Source: Streptomyces sp. LBL (GTDB lineage: Bacteria > Actinomycetota > Actinomycetes > Streptomycetales > Streptomycetaceae). From it: a DNA stretch of 64,000 nt. This document shows, piece after piece, positions 46,736-55,086 of the stretch. The stretch lies in the NCBI RefSeq assembly GCF_029893585.1, contig NZ_JARXYX010000006.1, positions 186,001-250,000 on the forward strand. The letters are read 5' to 3'. The notes under the pieces were generated by a model. That model saw nothing but the letters and a program-made list of their open reading frames with translations. It had not been told where the DNA came from and did not search any database. Numbering within the stretch: position 1 is the stretch's first letter; each line of letters opens with the position of its first letter. The position numbers and the translations under genes are program-made.

Positions 46736-47457
46736 GTGGCCCGGCCTTCCGTCTCGGGGGCCGGGGGCAGGTGCACGGTCTTCACGCACCGCCCGTCCAG
46801 CAGGGGCACCGTCCGGTCGGCGAGGGCGGCCGTTTCCGCGTCGTGGGTGGCCAGCACCACCGTGATGCCGTGCGAGCGGGCCGCCGTGGTGAGGGTGCGC
46901 AGGACATGGCCGCGGTCCGCGCGGTGCAGGGGGGCCGTCGGTTCGTCCGCGAACAGGACCGTCGGGGCCGGGGCGAGGGCCCGCGCGATGCAGACGCGCT
47001 GGCGTTCGGACTGGCGCAGTTCGTGCGGTCGCTTGGTGATGCGGTCGCCGATGTCCAGGCGCTCCAGCCATTCCAGCGCGGCGGTCTTGGCACGGCGACG
47101 GCTGGTGCCCCGCAGCATCAGGGAGAGGGCGGCGTTCTCCCAGACGTTCAGCTCCGGGACCAGCGTCGGGACCGGGTCGATCCAGCCGAAGCGGTCCCGG
47201 CGCAGACGCTCGCGGGCCATCGGGCCCATGGTGTGGACCGGCATGCTGTTGAACCAGACCTCGCCGCGCTGGGCCGGGACCAGGCCGGACAGGCACCCCA
47301 GCAGGGTCGTCTTGCCGCTGCCGCGAGGGCCGCTGACGGCGAGGATCTCACCCTCCCGGACGCTGAGCGAGACACCGCCGAGCCCGGGTGAGCCGTCGCG
47401 GTGGGTGAAGTGCAGGGCGTGTGCCCACAGCACGTTGTTGTCGGGCGGGGCCACCAT
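46717..47457 (-). CDS. ABC transporter ATPase with degenerate signature motif
   Basis: 246 residues of the LolD/MacB-type export class: Walker A GPRGSGKTT, Walker B VLFADEPT, H-loop LATHD. The signature LSGGQ is replaced by LRQSERQRV, and the residues after DEPT are APLHRADRG. Such changes usually weaken ATP hydrolysis, so the protein may work slowly or with a partner subunit. ATG with GAGGTG upstream; translationally coupled to the downstream permease. Confidence 0.85.
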   Translation of the reverse strand: MVAPPDNNVLWAHALHFTHRDGSPGLGGVSLSVREGEILAVSGPRGSGKTTLLGCLSGLVPAQRGEVWFNSMPVHTMGPMARERLRRDRFGWIDPVPTLVPELNVWENAALSLMLRGTSRRRAKTAALEWLERLDIGDRITKRPHELRQSERQRVCIARALAPAPTVLFADEPTAPLHRADRGHVLRTLTTAARSHGITVVLATHDAETAALADRTVPLLDGRCVKTVHLPPAPETEGRATCSLSV

Positions 47458-47647
47458 AGGCGTACACCTCGTTCAGATCCGTTTTCCCGTGCCACATCCC
47501 CCGTGCGGGGGAACGAAGGCAGGGCCGATCGGTCACTGGCACGCTAGGCAGCGGCGGCTGGAAGGCCGGACAACACACGGCCCCGGGTCGCCGTTTCTCA
47601 CTCGAACGGACGGCACCGGGGCTGTGATTGATCGTTCAGAACGAAGA

Positions 47648-49021
47648 TCAGAGCTTCGTCCACGCCTCCGTCAGCGTCGCGCGCAGGATCTGCTCGATCT
47701 CGTCGAACGTGCCCTGGTCGGAGATCAGCGGCGGGGCGAGCTGGACGACCGGGTCGCCGCGGTCGTCGGCACGGCAGTACAGGCCGTTGTCGTAGAGGGC
47801 CTTGGAGAGGAAGCCGTACAGGACGCGCTCGGTCTCCTCGTCGTCGAAGGACTCCTTCGTCGCCTTGTCCTTCACCAGCTCGATGCCGTAGAAGAAGCCG
47901 TTGCCGCGGACATCGCCGACGATCGGCAGGTCGTGCAGCTTCTCCAGGGTCGCGCGGAAGGCGCCCTCGTTGTCGAGCACGTGCTGGTTGAGGTTCTCGC
48001 GCTCGAACAGGTCGAGGTTGGCGATGCCGACCGCGGCGGAGACCGGGTGGCCGCCGAAGGTGTAGCCGTGCAGGAAGGTGTTGTCGCCCTTGTAGAACGG
48101 TTCGGCCAGGCGGTCGGAGACGATGCAGGCGCCGATCGGGGAGTAGCCCGAGGTCATGCCCTTGGCGCAGGTGATCATGTCCGGCACGTAGTCGAACTTG
48201 TCGCAGGCGAACATCGTGCCCAGGCGGCCGAAGGCGCAGATGACCTCGTCCGACACCAGCAGCACGTCGTGCTTGTCGCAGATCTCGCGGACCCGCCGGA
48301 AGTAGCCGGGCGGGGGCGGGAAGCAGCCGCCCGCGTTCTGGACCGGCTCCAGGAAGACCGCGGCGACGGTGTCCGGGCCCTCGAAGAGGATCTGCTGCTC
48401 GATCTGGTCGGCGGCCCAGCGGCCGAAGGCCACGGGGTCGTCGCCGAACAGCGGTGCCCGGTAGATGTTGGTGTTCGGGACCTTGTGCGCGCCCGGGACC
48501 AGCGGCTCGAAGGGGGCCTTCAGGGCCGGCAGGCCGGTGATGGACAGGGCGCCCTGCGGGGTGCCGTGGTAGGCGACCGCGCGGGAGATGACCTTGTGCT
48601 TGGCGGGCTTGCCGACCAGTTTGAAGTACTGCTTGGCGAGCTTCCACGCCGTCTCCACGGCCTCGCCGCCGCCGGTGGTGAAGAAGACCTTGTTCAGATC
48701 GCCCGGCGCGTGGCCGGCCAGCCGCTCCGCCAGCTCCACGGCCTTGGGGTGGGCGTAGGACCACACCGGGAAGAACGCCAGCTCCTGTGCCTGCTTGAAG
48801 GCCGCCTCGGCCAGCTCCACCCGGCCGTGCCCGGCCTGGACCACGAACAGACCCGCGAGACCGTCGAGGTAGCGCTTGCCCTTGTCGTCGTAGATGTAGG
48901 TGCCCTCACCCCGGACGATCGTCGGGACGGGGGAGTTCTCGTACGAGGACATGCGGGTGAAGTGCATCCACAGGTGGTCGTACGCGGTCCTGCTGAGGTC
49001 CTTGGAGCTGTCGGTGCTCAC
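47648..49021 (-). CDS. Class III aminotransferase, probable putrescine/GABA-type
   Basis: About 457 residues; PLP enzyme with FFTTGGGEAVETAWKLAKQY, the aspartate loop LLVSDEVICAFGRLGT and the PLP lysine in DMITCAKGMTSGYSPIG, GYTFGGHP. The closest functional types are putrescine- or beta-alanine:pyruvate transaminases. With the Lrp regulator and the divergent aminoaldehyde dehydrogenase it fits conversion of putrescine to GABA; the S. coelicolor counterpart is discussed in polyamine use, as I recall. GTG 49021 starts two bases after the Lrp stop; an in-frame GTG at 49039 is also possible. Confidence 0.87.
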   Translation of the reverse strand: MSTDSSKDLSRTAYDHLWMHFTRMSSYENSPVPTIVRGEGTYIYDDKGKRYLDGLAGLFVVQAGHGRVELAEAAFKQAQELAFFPVWSYAHPKAVELAERLAGHAPGDLNKVFFTTGGGEAVETAWKLAKQYFKLVGKPAKHKVISRAVAYHGTPQGALSITGLPALKAPFEPLVPGAHKVPNTNIYRAPLFGDDPVAFGRWAADQIEQQILFEGPDTVAAVFLEPVQNAGGCFPPPPGYFRRVREICDKHDVLLVSDEVICAFGRLGTMFACDKFDYVPDMITCAKGMTSGYSPIGACIVSDRLAEPFYKGDNTFLHGYTFGGHPVSAAVGIANLDLFERENLNQHVLDNEGAFRATLEKLHDLPIVGDVRGNGFFYGIELVKDKATKESFDDEETERVLYGFLSKALYDNGLYCRADDRGDPVVQLAPPLISDQGTFDEIEQILRATLTEAWTKL

Positions 49022-49023
49022 GA

Positions 49024-49563
49024 TTATCGGGTTCCCCACATGTAGGTCTGCTTCTTGAGCTTGAGGTAGACGAAGCTCTCCGTGGAGCGCACTCCGGGGA
49101 CGGCCCGGATGCGTCGGTTGATGACCTCCAGGAGGTGGTCGTCGTCCTCGCAGACGATCTCCACCATCAGGTCGAAGGAGCCCGCGGTCATCACCACGTA
49201 CTCGCACTCCCCCATGGCGCTCAGCGCGTCGGCCACGGATTCCACCTCGCCCTCGACGTGAACGCCGACCATCGCCTGACGGCGGAAGCCCACGGTGAGC
49301 GGGTCCGTGACGGCGACGATCTGCATCACGCCCTGGTCGAGCAGCTTCTGGACACGCTGGCGCACGGCCGCCTCGGACAGGCCGACAGCCTTGCCGATGG
49401 CGGCGTACGGCCGGCGGCCGTCCTCCTGGAGCTGCTCGATGATGGCGAGGGAGACGGCGTCCAGGTGCGGGCTGCTGCCGTTCCTGGACTCGCGGGAGGA
49501 GTCCCGACCCTCCCGCGAGTCTCGGGGTTGTGCGCTTCGACTGGCCACCAGCTCACTGTGCAC
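49024..49563 (-). CDS. Lrp/AsnC-family transcriptional regulator
   Basis: About 179 residues: a polar ~35-residue extension, an HTH (LDAVSLAIIEQLQEDGRRPYA, then GKAVGLSEAAVRQRVQKLL) and a C-terminal RAM ligand-binding domain (VEIVCEDDDHLLEVINRRIRAVPGV). It probably controls the adjacent aminotransferase and the divergent dehydrogenase, likely in response to an amino acid or amine. GTG 49563 chosen; a TTG seven codons earlier is possible. Confidence 0.9.
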   Translation of the reverse strand: MHSELVASRSAQPRDSREGRDSSRESRNGSSPHLDAVSLAIIEQLQEDGRRPYAAIGKAVGLSEAAVRQRVQKLLDQGVMQIVAVTDPLTVGFRRQAMVGVHVEGEVESVADALSAMGECEYVVMTAGSFDLMVEIVCEDDDHLLEVINRRIRAVPGVRSTESFVYLKLKKQTYMWGTR

Positions 49564-49658
49564 GACGTCTCGACAGTTACGCAAGGTTGAGGCGATGAAA
49601 TTCGTTGTTTACGCGACCGAGACCTGCGGATTTCGCAGCGATGGAGCGATCGGGGGTG

Positions 49659-49686
49659 TTGAAAACGTGGAACCGCGGAATAGGGT
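49659..49686 (+). promoter_or_regulatory. Candidate promoter of the aldehyde dehydrogenase gene
   Basis: TTGAAA (49659-49664), 16 bases, TAGGGT (49681-49686), about 90 bases before the start. A short CTGCG...CGCAG inverted repeat lies at 49624-49638 and could be a regulator site. Confidence 0.5.
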
Positions 49687-49779
49687 GGGAGTCTCAGTGA
49701 TCGGACACCCCGAACAGTTCAGACGGACATGCAGGGGAACACGTCAGACGAACAGTCAGAACCTGACAGGAGGCCGGCA

Positions 49780-51228
49780 GTGAGCACCGAGCCGCGTGGG
49801 CTGCGCACACTACGGAATTACATCGCCGGTGAGTTCCGGGATGCCGCAGACGGACGGACCACCGAGGTGGTCAACCCCGTGACGGGTGAGGCGTACGCGA
49901 CGGCGCCGCTGTCCGGGCAGGCGGACGTGGACGCCGCGATGGCCGCCGCGGCCGCGGCCTTCCCCGGCTGGCGCGACAAGACTCCGGCCGAGCGTCAGAA
50001 GGCCCTGCTGAAGATCGCCGACGCGTTCGAGGAGCGGGCCGAGGAACTGATCGCGGCCGAGGTGGAGAACACGGGCAAGCCGGTCGGGCTGACCCGGGAC
50101 GAAGAGATCCCGCCGATGATCGACCAGATCCGCTTCTTCGCGGGTGCGGCCCGCATGCTGGACGGGCGCAGCGCCGGCGAGTACATGGAGGGGTTGACCT
50201 CCATCGTCCGCCGCGAGCCGGTGGGCGTCTGCGCACAGGTCGCGCCGTGGAACTACCCGATGATGATGGCCGTGTGGAAGTTCGCCCCCGCGATCGCGGC
50301 GGGCAACACGGTGGTGTTGAAGCCGTCGGACACGACCCCGGCGTCGACGGTTCTGATCGCCGACATCATCGGCTCGATCCTCCCCGAGGGCGTCTTCAAC
50401 GTCATCACCGGCGACCGTGACACCGGCCGTCTGATGGTGGAGCACCCGACGCCGGCGATGGCGTCCATCACCGGGTCCGTGCGCGCGGGCATGGCGGTCG
50501 CCGAGTCCGCGTCCAAGGATCTCAAGCGGGTCCACCTGGAACTGGGGGGCAAGGCGCCGGTCGTGGTCTTCGAGGACACGGACATCGCCAAGGCCGTGGG
50601 GGACATCTCGGTCGCGGGCTTCTTCAACGCCGGTCAGGACTGTACGGCCGCCTGTCGCGTCCTCGTCCACGAGGCCATCCACGACGAGTTCGTGTCGGCG
50701 CTCGCCAAGGCCGCCGCGGAGACCAAGACCGGGCAGCCGGACGACGAGGACGTGCTGTTCGGCCCGCTCAACAACCCGAACCAGCTCAAGCAGGTCAGCG
50801 GGTTCATCGAGCGGCTGCCCGCGCACGCCAAGGTCGAGACCGGCGGGCACCAGGTCGGTGAGAAGGGGTACTTCTACGCGCCGACCGTCGTGTCCGGGCT
50901 GAAGCAGGACGACGAGATCATCCAGCAGGAGGTCTTCGGCCCGGTCATCACCGTCCAGTCCTTCTCCGACGAGGACCAGGCCGTCGAGTGGGCCAACGGC
51001 GTCGAGTACGCCCTCGCCTCCTCCGTGTGGACCAAGGACCACGGGCGTGCGATGCGGATGTCCAAGAAGCTGGACTTCGGCTGCGTGTGGATCAACACGC
51101 ACATCGCGCTGGTCGCCGAGATGCCCCACGGCGGCTTCAAGAAGTCCGGCTACGGCAAGGATCTGTCGGCGTACGGGTTCGACGACTACACGCGGATCAA
51201 GCATGTGATGACGTCGCTGGACGCCTAG
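49780..51228 (+). CDS. Gamma-aminobutyraldehyde dehydrogenase-like enzyme
   Basis: 482 residues; NAD(P)-dependent aldehyde dehydrogenase. Catalytic elements are present: oxyanion Asn in APWNYP, general base Glu in LELGGKAPV, nucleophile Cys in FNAGQDCTAACRV (the first Cys), and EVFGPVI. The sequence most resembles PatD/PuuC-type aminobutanal dehydrogenases, giving GABA from 4-aminobutanal. GTG 49780 has AGGAGG at ideal distance; an upstream ATG at 49729 is less likely. Divergent from lrp-aminotransferase. Confidence 0.9.
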   Translation: MSTEPRGLRTLRNYIAGEFRDAADGRTTEVVNPVTGEAYATAPLSGQADVDAAMAAAAAAFPGWRDKTPAERQKALLKIADAFEERAEELIAAEVENTGKPVGLTRDEEIPPMIDQIRFFAGAARMLDGRSAGEYMEGLTSIVRREPVGVCAQVAPWNYPMMMAVWKFAPAIAAGNTVVLKPSDTTPASTVLIADIIGSILPEGVFNVITGDRDTGRLMVEHPTPAMASITGSVRAGMAVAESASKDLKRVHLELGGKAPVVVFEDTDIAKAVGDISVAGFFNAGQDCTAACRVLVHEAIHDEFVSALAKAAAETKTGQPDDEDVLFGPLNNPNQLKQVSGFIERLPAHAKVETGGHQVGEKGYFYAPTVVSGLKQDDEIIQQEVFGPVITVQSFSDEDQAVEWANGVEYALASSVWTKDHGRAMRMSKKLDFGCVWINTHIALVAEMPHGGFKKSGYGKDLSAYGFDDYTRIKHVMTSLDA

Positions 51229-51299
51229 TCCACGTCTGCCCCCTGCCTGGCCCACGCCTGTCCATGCCTGGTCCATGCCTGTTCCTTACGGCGTGAAGC

Positions 51300-51335
51300 G
51301 CGGCCCCGGACGGGAGTTGATCCGTCCGGGGCCGC
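51300..51335 (+). terminator. Strong terminator after the aldehyde dehydrogenase gene
   Basis: GCGGCCCCGGACGG, 8-base loop, CCGTCCGGGGCCGC: perfect 14-bp stem, followed by GGTGTTT. Confidence 0.85.
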
Positions 51336-51493
51336 GGTGTTTCCCTCTCCGGCCGGGGGGTCGTGAGCCCCTCCCCGTCGACTTTGCCATCTCTTTGCAA
51401 CCCTTATGGTCGCCGCCTCGTCTCTCTGCTCGATCCACCACACAGCCCGCCGGTCGACCACCGGCCGGGCGGACCGACGAAAGAGAGCGACTC

Positions 51494-51913
51494 ATGCGCC
51501 GAACAGGCTTCAGTGCCCTGGCACTTGCGTGCACCGCCGTGCTGGCGGGTGCCGTGCCCGCGTTCGCCGACGGGGCGTCCAAGGCCCCCACCCCCGTCGC
51601 GGCCTCCGCCGCACCGACCAAGGCGCCGAGTGCCGCCGAGCCCACCCGCGCCGCCGCCGAGCCCACCCGCGCCGCCGACGCCACCCCGGTCGCGAGCGCC
51701 GCGCCGAGCCGGTGGGCGACGCCCGAGCCGACCCGGGCCCCGTCGGATCAGGTCTCCGTCGTGCCGAGCGGTGCGCCGGACACCGGTGTGGCGCCGACGT
51801 CCTCGAACTCCTCGGGCACGGGTGTGCTGGTCGGCGGGGGCGCCGCCGCGGCCGTCGTCCTGGGCGGCGGCGCGGTGTTCCTCATCCGCCGCCGTCAGGC
51901 GAACGGGGCATGA
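51494..51913 (+). CDS. Small surface protein with sortase-like C-terminal signal
   Basis: 139 residues: signal peptide (FSALALACTAVLAGAVPAFA), an Ala/Pro/Thr/Glu-rich low-complexity stalk with repeated AEPTRAA, a GAPDTG motif, and a hydrophobic segment (VLVGGGAAAAVVLGGGAVFLI) ending RRRQANGA. This layout suggests a sorting signal although the motif is APDTG rather than LPxTG. Its stop overlaps the start of a class F sortase (ATGA at 51910-51913), so it is a likely dedicated substrate. Confidence 0.75.
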   Translation: MRRTGFSALALACTAVLAGAVPAFADGASKAPTPVAASAAPTKAPSAAEPTRAAAEPTRAADATPVASAAPSRWATPEPTRAPSDQVSVVPSGAPDTGVAPTSSNSSGTGVLVGGGAAAAVVLGGGAVFLIRRRQANGA

Positions 51914-52539
51914 GCCGGTTCTCCAGGCACGCCTTCGCCACCGCGGCGCTGGCCGCGCTGCTCGTCGCCTGCGGCGGCCCCGGCACCGACGCCGGCACCG
52001 GCACCGGCGCCACGACCGGGAAGCCCGCGAGCACGCCGTCGTCCTCAGCGCCGCCGCCCGCCAAGCCGGTGTCGGCCATGGGGCGATCGACTCCGGTCGG
52101 GCTCCGGATACCGGCCATCGGGGTCGACACCCCGGTCATGAAGCTGGGGCTGGCCGCGGACGGCAGCGTGCAGGTGCCGCCGATCCAGGCGAACGACCGC
52201 GCGGGCTGGTACGAGCACTCCCCGACACCGGGTCAGACCGGACCGTCGGTGATCCTCGGCCATGTCACGGTCGGCGCCGACGGGGACGGAGTCTTCCGGC
52301 ACCTGAAGGACCTCCAACGGGGCGAGAAGATCGTGGCGCGTCTGGAGAACGGCACGGCTGCGGTGTTCGCCGTCACTGACGTGAAGACGGTGGCCAAGGC
52401 CCATTTCCCGACGGACGAGGTGTACGGGGACGTGGACCGGCCGGAGCTGCGGCTCATCACCTGCGGTGGCGCCCGTACCGGCGACGGATACCGGGACAAC
52501 GTGATCGTCTTCGCGACGCTGAGCTCCGCGAGCCCCTGA
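51910..52539 (+). CDS. Class F sortase, putative lipoprotein
   Basis: 209 residues: N-terminal signal with lipobox-like LLVAC, a Pro/Ser/Ala linker, and a sortase beta-barrel with His (SVILGHVTV), Cys (RLITCGG) and Arg (GDGYRDNVIVF). Class F sortases are typical of Actinobacteria and their substrates are poorly known. The overlap with the upstream substrate-like gene is the main clue here. Confidence 0.87.
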   Translation: MSRFSRHAFATAALAALLVACGGPGTDAGTGTGATTGKPASTPSSSAPPPAKPVSAMGRSTPVGLRIPAIGVDTPVMKLGLAADGSVQVPPIQANDRAGWYEHSPTPGQTGPSVILGHVTVGADGDGVFRHLKDLQRGEKIVARLENGTAAVFAVTDVKTVAKAHFPTDEVYGDVDRPELRLITCGGARTGDGYRDNVIVFATLSSASP

Positions 52540-52557
52540 CCCGGCCGTCCGGATCGT

Positions 52558-52591
52558 CCCGGGCCGGCGGAACGTACGCCGTCGGCCCGGG
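52558..52591 (+). terminator. Terminator after the sortase gene
   Basis: CCCGGGCCG (52558-52566) and CGGCCCGGG (52583-52591) with an inner GGCG/CGCC pairing; followed by GTCTTCCTC. Confidence 0.65.
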
Positions 52592-52630
52592 GTCTTCCTC
52601 CACGACAGCCCCCCACGAACCTGGAGAACG

Positions 52631-53122
52631 TTGAAACGGACCCGCGAGAAGGCCGCGTCCGAGCTGTTCGCCGCCCTCTATCCGCGTCTCGCCGGCTGGT
52701 GCCGCCGGCTGGTCGACGACGACGAGACCGCCCACGAGATCGCCTCGGAGGCGTTCACCCGGCTCTGGGCCCGCTGGACGGCTGTGGCGGAACCGCGCGG
52801 CTTCCTCTACGTCACCGCGGCCAACCTCGTCCGGGACCACTGGCGCAAGCTGGAGCGCGAGCGAAGAGCCGTGCGCCGGGCCACCAACGAGGTCGCGGTG
52901 AGCCCGACGCCCGAACAGGAGGACCCCTCGGTACGCCTGCTGGTGCAGGGGCTGCCGCAACGCCTGCGTGTCCCGATCCTGCTGCACTACTACGCTGACA
53001 TGCCGATCCGGGAGGTGTCCGTGCTGACCGGACGCAAGGAAGGAACCGTCAAGGCCGACCTCCACGCGGCCCGTGAACTGCTCCGCGCCCACCTGAGGAG
53101 AAGCCTTGATCACACACTCTGA
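52631..53122 (+). CDS. ECF-type RNA polymerase sigma factor
   Basis: 163 residues: region 2 (FAALYPRLAGWCRRLVDDDETAHEI in outline, FTRLWARW) and region 4 (LPQRLRVPILLHYYADMPIREVSVLTGRKEGTVKADLH in outline). TTG start with GGAG five bases upstream. It overlaps a single-pass membrane protein gene, a usual arrangement for a sigma factor with its regulator. Target promoters are unknown. Confidence 0.87.
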   Translation: MKRTREKAASELFAALYPRLAGWCRRLVDDDETAHEIASEAFTRLWARWTAVAEPRGFLYVTAANLVRDHWRKLERERRAVRRATNEVAVSPTPEQEDPSVRLLVQGLPQRLRVPILLHYYADMPIREVSVLTGRKEGTVKADLHAARELLRAHLRRSLDHTL

Positions 53123-53633
53123 CGACGGCCCGGACTTCGATCCCGAGGACCCGCTCACGGTTCTTCTGCACCCCCCCGCCGAGTACCTCGGCGCACCCCC
53201 CGGCCACTACGAGGCGATCCGCCGCGGCGCGGCCCGCCGCCGCCTCCTGCGCGCAGCGGCCGGAGCGGCCCTGACCTGCGGCGTCGCCGCCCTGGTCATC
53301 GTGCCCCTGCGACTGTCCACCTCGGACACCCCCGGCTCCCCGACCGTCCCCCTCGCCCCGCCGGCGAGCAGCCCGTCGACGACGCCGTCCCCGGCGAGCA
53401 GGCCGTCGACGATGCCGTCCGAGGCGGCGTCGCCCCGGCCGACGCGCCCGCACCCGACGCCGGAACCCCGCACCAGCGACCTCCGTGCCAGTGCCCCGCC
53501 TACGAGCGGCCCGGCCGACGCGCCCACCAAAACCGCTGGTTCCGCTTCGTCCGCCGCCTCCCCTCTGCCCGACCGCACCCCCACCTCTGCCCCGTCGGTC
53601 TCCGAGCCGGTCCCGCAGCCCAGCAGATTTTGA
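53106..53633 (+). CDS. Single-pass membrane protein, possible anti-sigma partner
   Basis: 175 residues: a short cytoplasmic N-terminus (about 50 residues, HYEAIRRGAARRRLLR), one membrane segment (AAAGAALTCGVAALVIVPL), and a long extracellular Pro/Ser/Thr-rich tail. There is no recognisable zinc anti-sigma motif (HxxxCxxC). TTG start with AGGAG just upstream, inside the end of the sigma gene. Confidence 0.7.
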   Translation: MITHSDDGPDFDPEDPLTVLLHPPAEYLGAPPGHYEAIRRGAARRRLLRAAAGAALTCGVAALVIVPLRLSTSDTPGSPTVPLAPPASSPSTTPSPASRPSTMPSEAASPRPTRPHPTPEPRTSDLRASAPPTSGPADAPTKTAGSASSAASPLPDRTPTSAPSVSEPVPQPSRF

Positions 53634-53664
53634 GCCCGTTCGACGAACCCCGTTCCGGCGCCCG

Positions 53665-54825
53665 CTACTTGAGGGCCGCGACGGCGATCCGCTCGGCGAC
53701 CGGGTTCATCGTCTCGCCTTTCGCGTCCGTGGAGTTGACCGAGTAGACCAGGGTGCGGCTCAGGTTCCTGGTCGCGGCCATCACCGCGCCGTAGCCGTAA
53801 CGGGCGCCCGACTTGAGCCAGTAGACCCGCCCCTGGTACGTGAAGCGCTGCAGTCCGGCGCTGTAGGTGGCCCCGTCGATGCCCGCCGGCACCGTGAACA
53901 TCTCCTTCAGCTGGGGGCCGCGCGGCACGATCCGTCCCTCGAACAGGGCCGTCACCAGCCGCTCCAGATCGCCGGTCGTGGAGATCATGTCGCCGGCCGC
54001 CCAGCGGTCCGCCTGGTTCCAGTCCGTCACGTCGACGAACTCCGTCGTGCCGTCCGCCCGCTTCACCGCTTGGTAGCCGTTGTTGTGCGGGCCGTGGATG
54101 CGGGGGTCGGCGCCGGGGAAGTACGTGTCCCACAGGCCGGCGGGGCGCAGCACGAGACGCGTGGCCTCCTCGGCGTACGAGTGTCCCGTCACCTTCTCGA
54201 TGAGCATGCCGAGGACCGTGTAGTTGATGTTGAGGTAGTCCTGCCGCGTGCCCGGCGCGAACTCCGGGCCCTTCGCCACCGCCGACGCCACGACCTGCCG
54301 TGGGGTGATCGTGTCGAAGCGGTGCGCGTACTGCTGCTCGAAGGAGTCGCCCCAGCCGTCGCCCGGCTGGATGCCGCTGGTGTGGTTCAGCAACTGCCGT
54401 ACGGTGACCGGCTCGAAGGCGGGGGTGAGGAGCCCCGGGAGGTAGTGCTGGATCGGCGTGTTCAGGTCGACCTTTCCCTGCGCCGCCAGCTTCAGTACGG
54501 CCGCCGCCGTCACCACCTTCGTCGTCGACCCGGCCCGGAAGCGGGCGTCCGGGTCCGCCGCCCGGCCGCTCGCCAGATCGTGCACGCCCGCGCTGCCGCG
54601 CCAGCTGCCGTCGGTGCCGCCGATCCTGACGAGGGCGGCGGTGGCGTCCGCGTCGGGGAGCCCGGCGATCGCGGCCCGCAGGGCGTGGGCGTCGGGCGCG
54701 GACCTGGTGTGTACCGAGCTGGTCGTGGTGGTGGTGGAGGCGGCGAGGGCCGGCGCGGCCAGCGGGCCGGCGGCCAGGGCGAGGACGAGGGTGGCGGCGA
54801 GGACGACGGGGGTACGGGGGCGCAT
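53665..54825 (-). CDS. Secreted serine hydrolase, beta-lactamase/DD-carboxypeptidase (S12) family
   Basis: 386 residues with a clear signal peptide (VVLAATLVLALAAGPLAAPALA). S12 motifs: SxxK as STTK (about residue 100), YxN as YLN or NYT in RQDYLNINYTVLGMLIE, and LLNHTSGI. The sequence fits D-alanyl-D-alanine carboxypeptidase-like or esterase members. AGGAGCAGCTC precedes the ATG. Confidence 0.87.
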   Translation of the reverse strand: MRPRTPVVLAATLVLALAAGPLAAPALAASTTTTTSSVHTRSAPDAHALRAAIAGLPDADATAALVRIGGTDGSWRGSAGVHDLASGRAADPDARFRAGSTTKVVTAAAVLKLAAQGKVDLNTPIQHYLPGLLTPAFEPVTVRQLLNHTSGIQPGDGWGDSFEQQYAHRFDTITPRQVVASAVAKGPEFAPGTRQDYLNINYTVLGMLIEKVTGHSYAEEATRLVLRPAGLWDTYFPGADPRIHGPHNNGYQAVKRADGTTEFVDVTDWNQADRWAAGDMISTTGDLERLVTALFEGRIVPRGPQLKEMFTVPAGIDGATYSAGLQRFTYQGRVYWLKSGARYGYGAVMAATRNLSRTLVYSVNSTDAKGETMNPVAERIAVAALK

Positions 54826-55007
54826 GAGCTGCTCCTGGGGGTTCCGTGGTCGGTGTCGCTGATCATCCTCGGGCGGTACGCGGGTGTGCGGATCGTCGGC
54901 AAGGAGGGTGCCGGTCCCTGATCGCCCCCTTGGTGAATCCCTTGTCGCGTACGGGTGTTGTGGGGGATCGCCCTTACGGGTGCCGGACCTGCGGGGCCCC
55001 TGCGGGA

Positions 55008-55040
55008 AGCCGCCTCGACGGGGATCCCGGTGAGGCGGCT
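55008..55040 (-). terminator. Hairpin downstream of the GDPD gene
   Basis: AGCCGCCTC (55008-55016) and GAGGCGGCT (55032-55040), 15-base loop, 47 bases past the GDPD stop on the minus strand. The rest of the 261-base spacer should hold the serine hydrolase promoter. Confidence 0.65.
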
Positions 55041-55086
55041 CAACGGTCCCGCGTCCAGCGGTCCCGCGGTCGGGGCGGCGGCCTGC

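Noticed and set aside
46382..49045. Long plus-strand open frame opposite the ABC ATPase and aminotransferase genes
   Set aside because: It is antisense to two well-recognised genes and has no recognisable domain.
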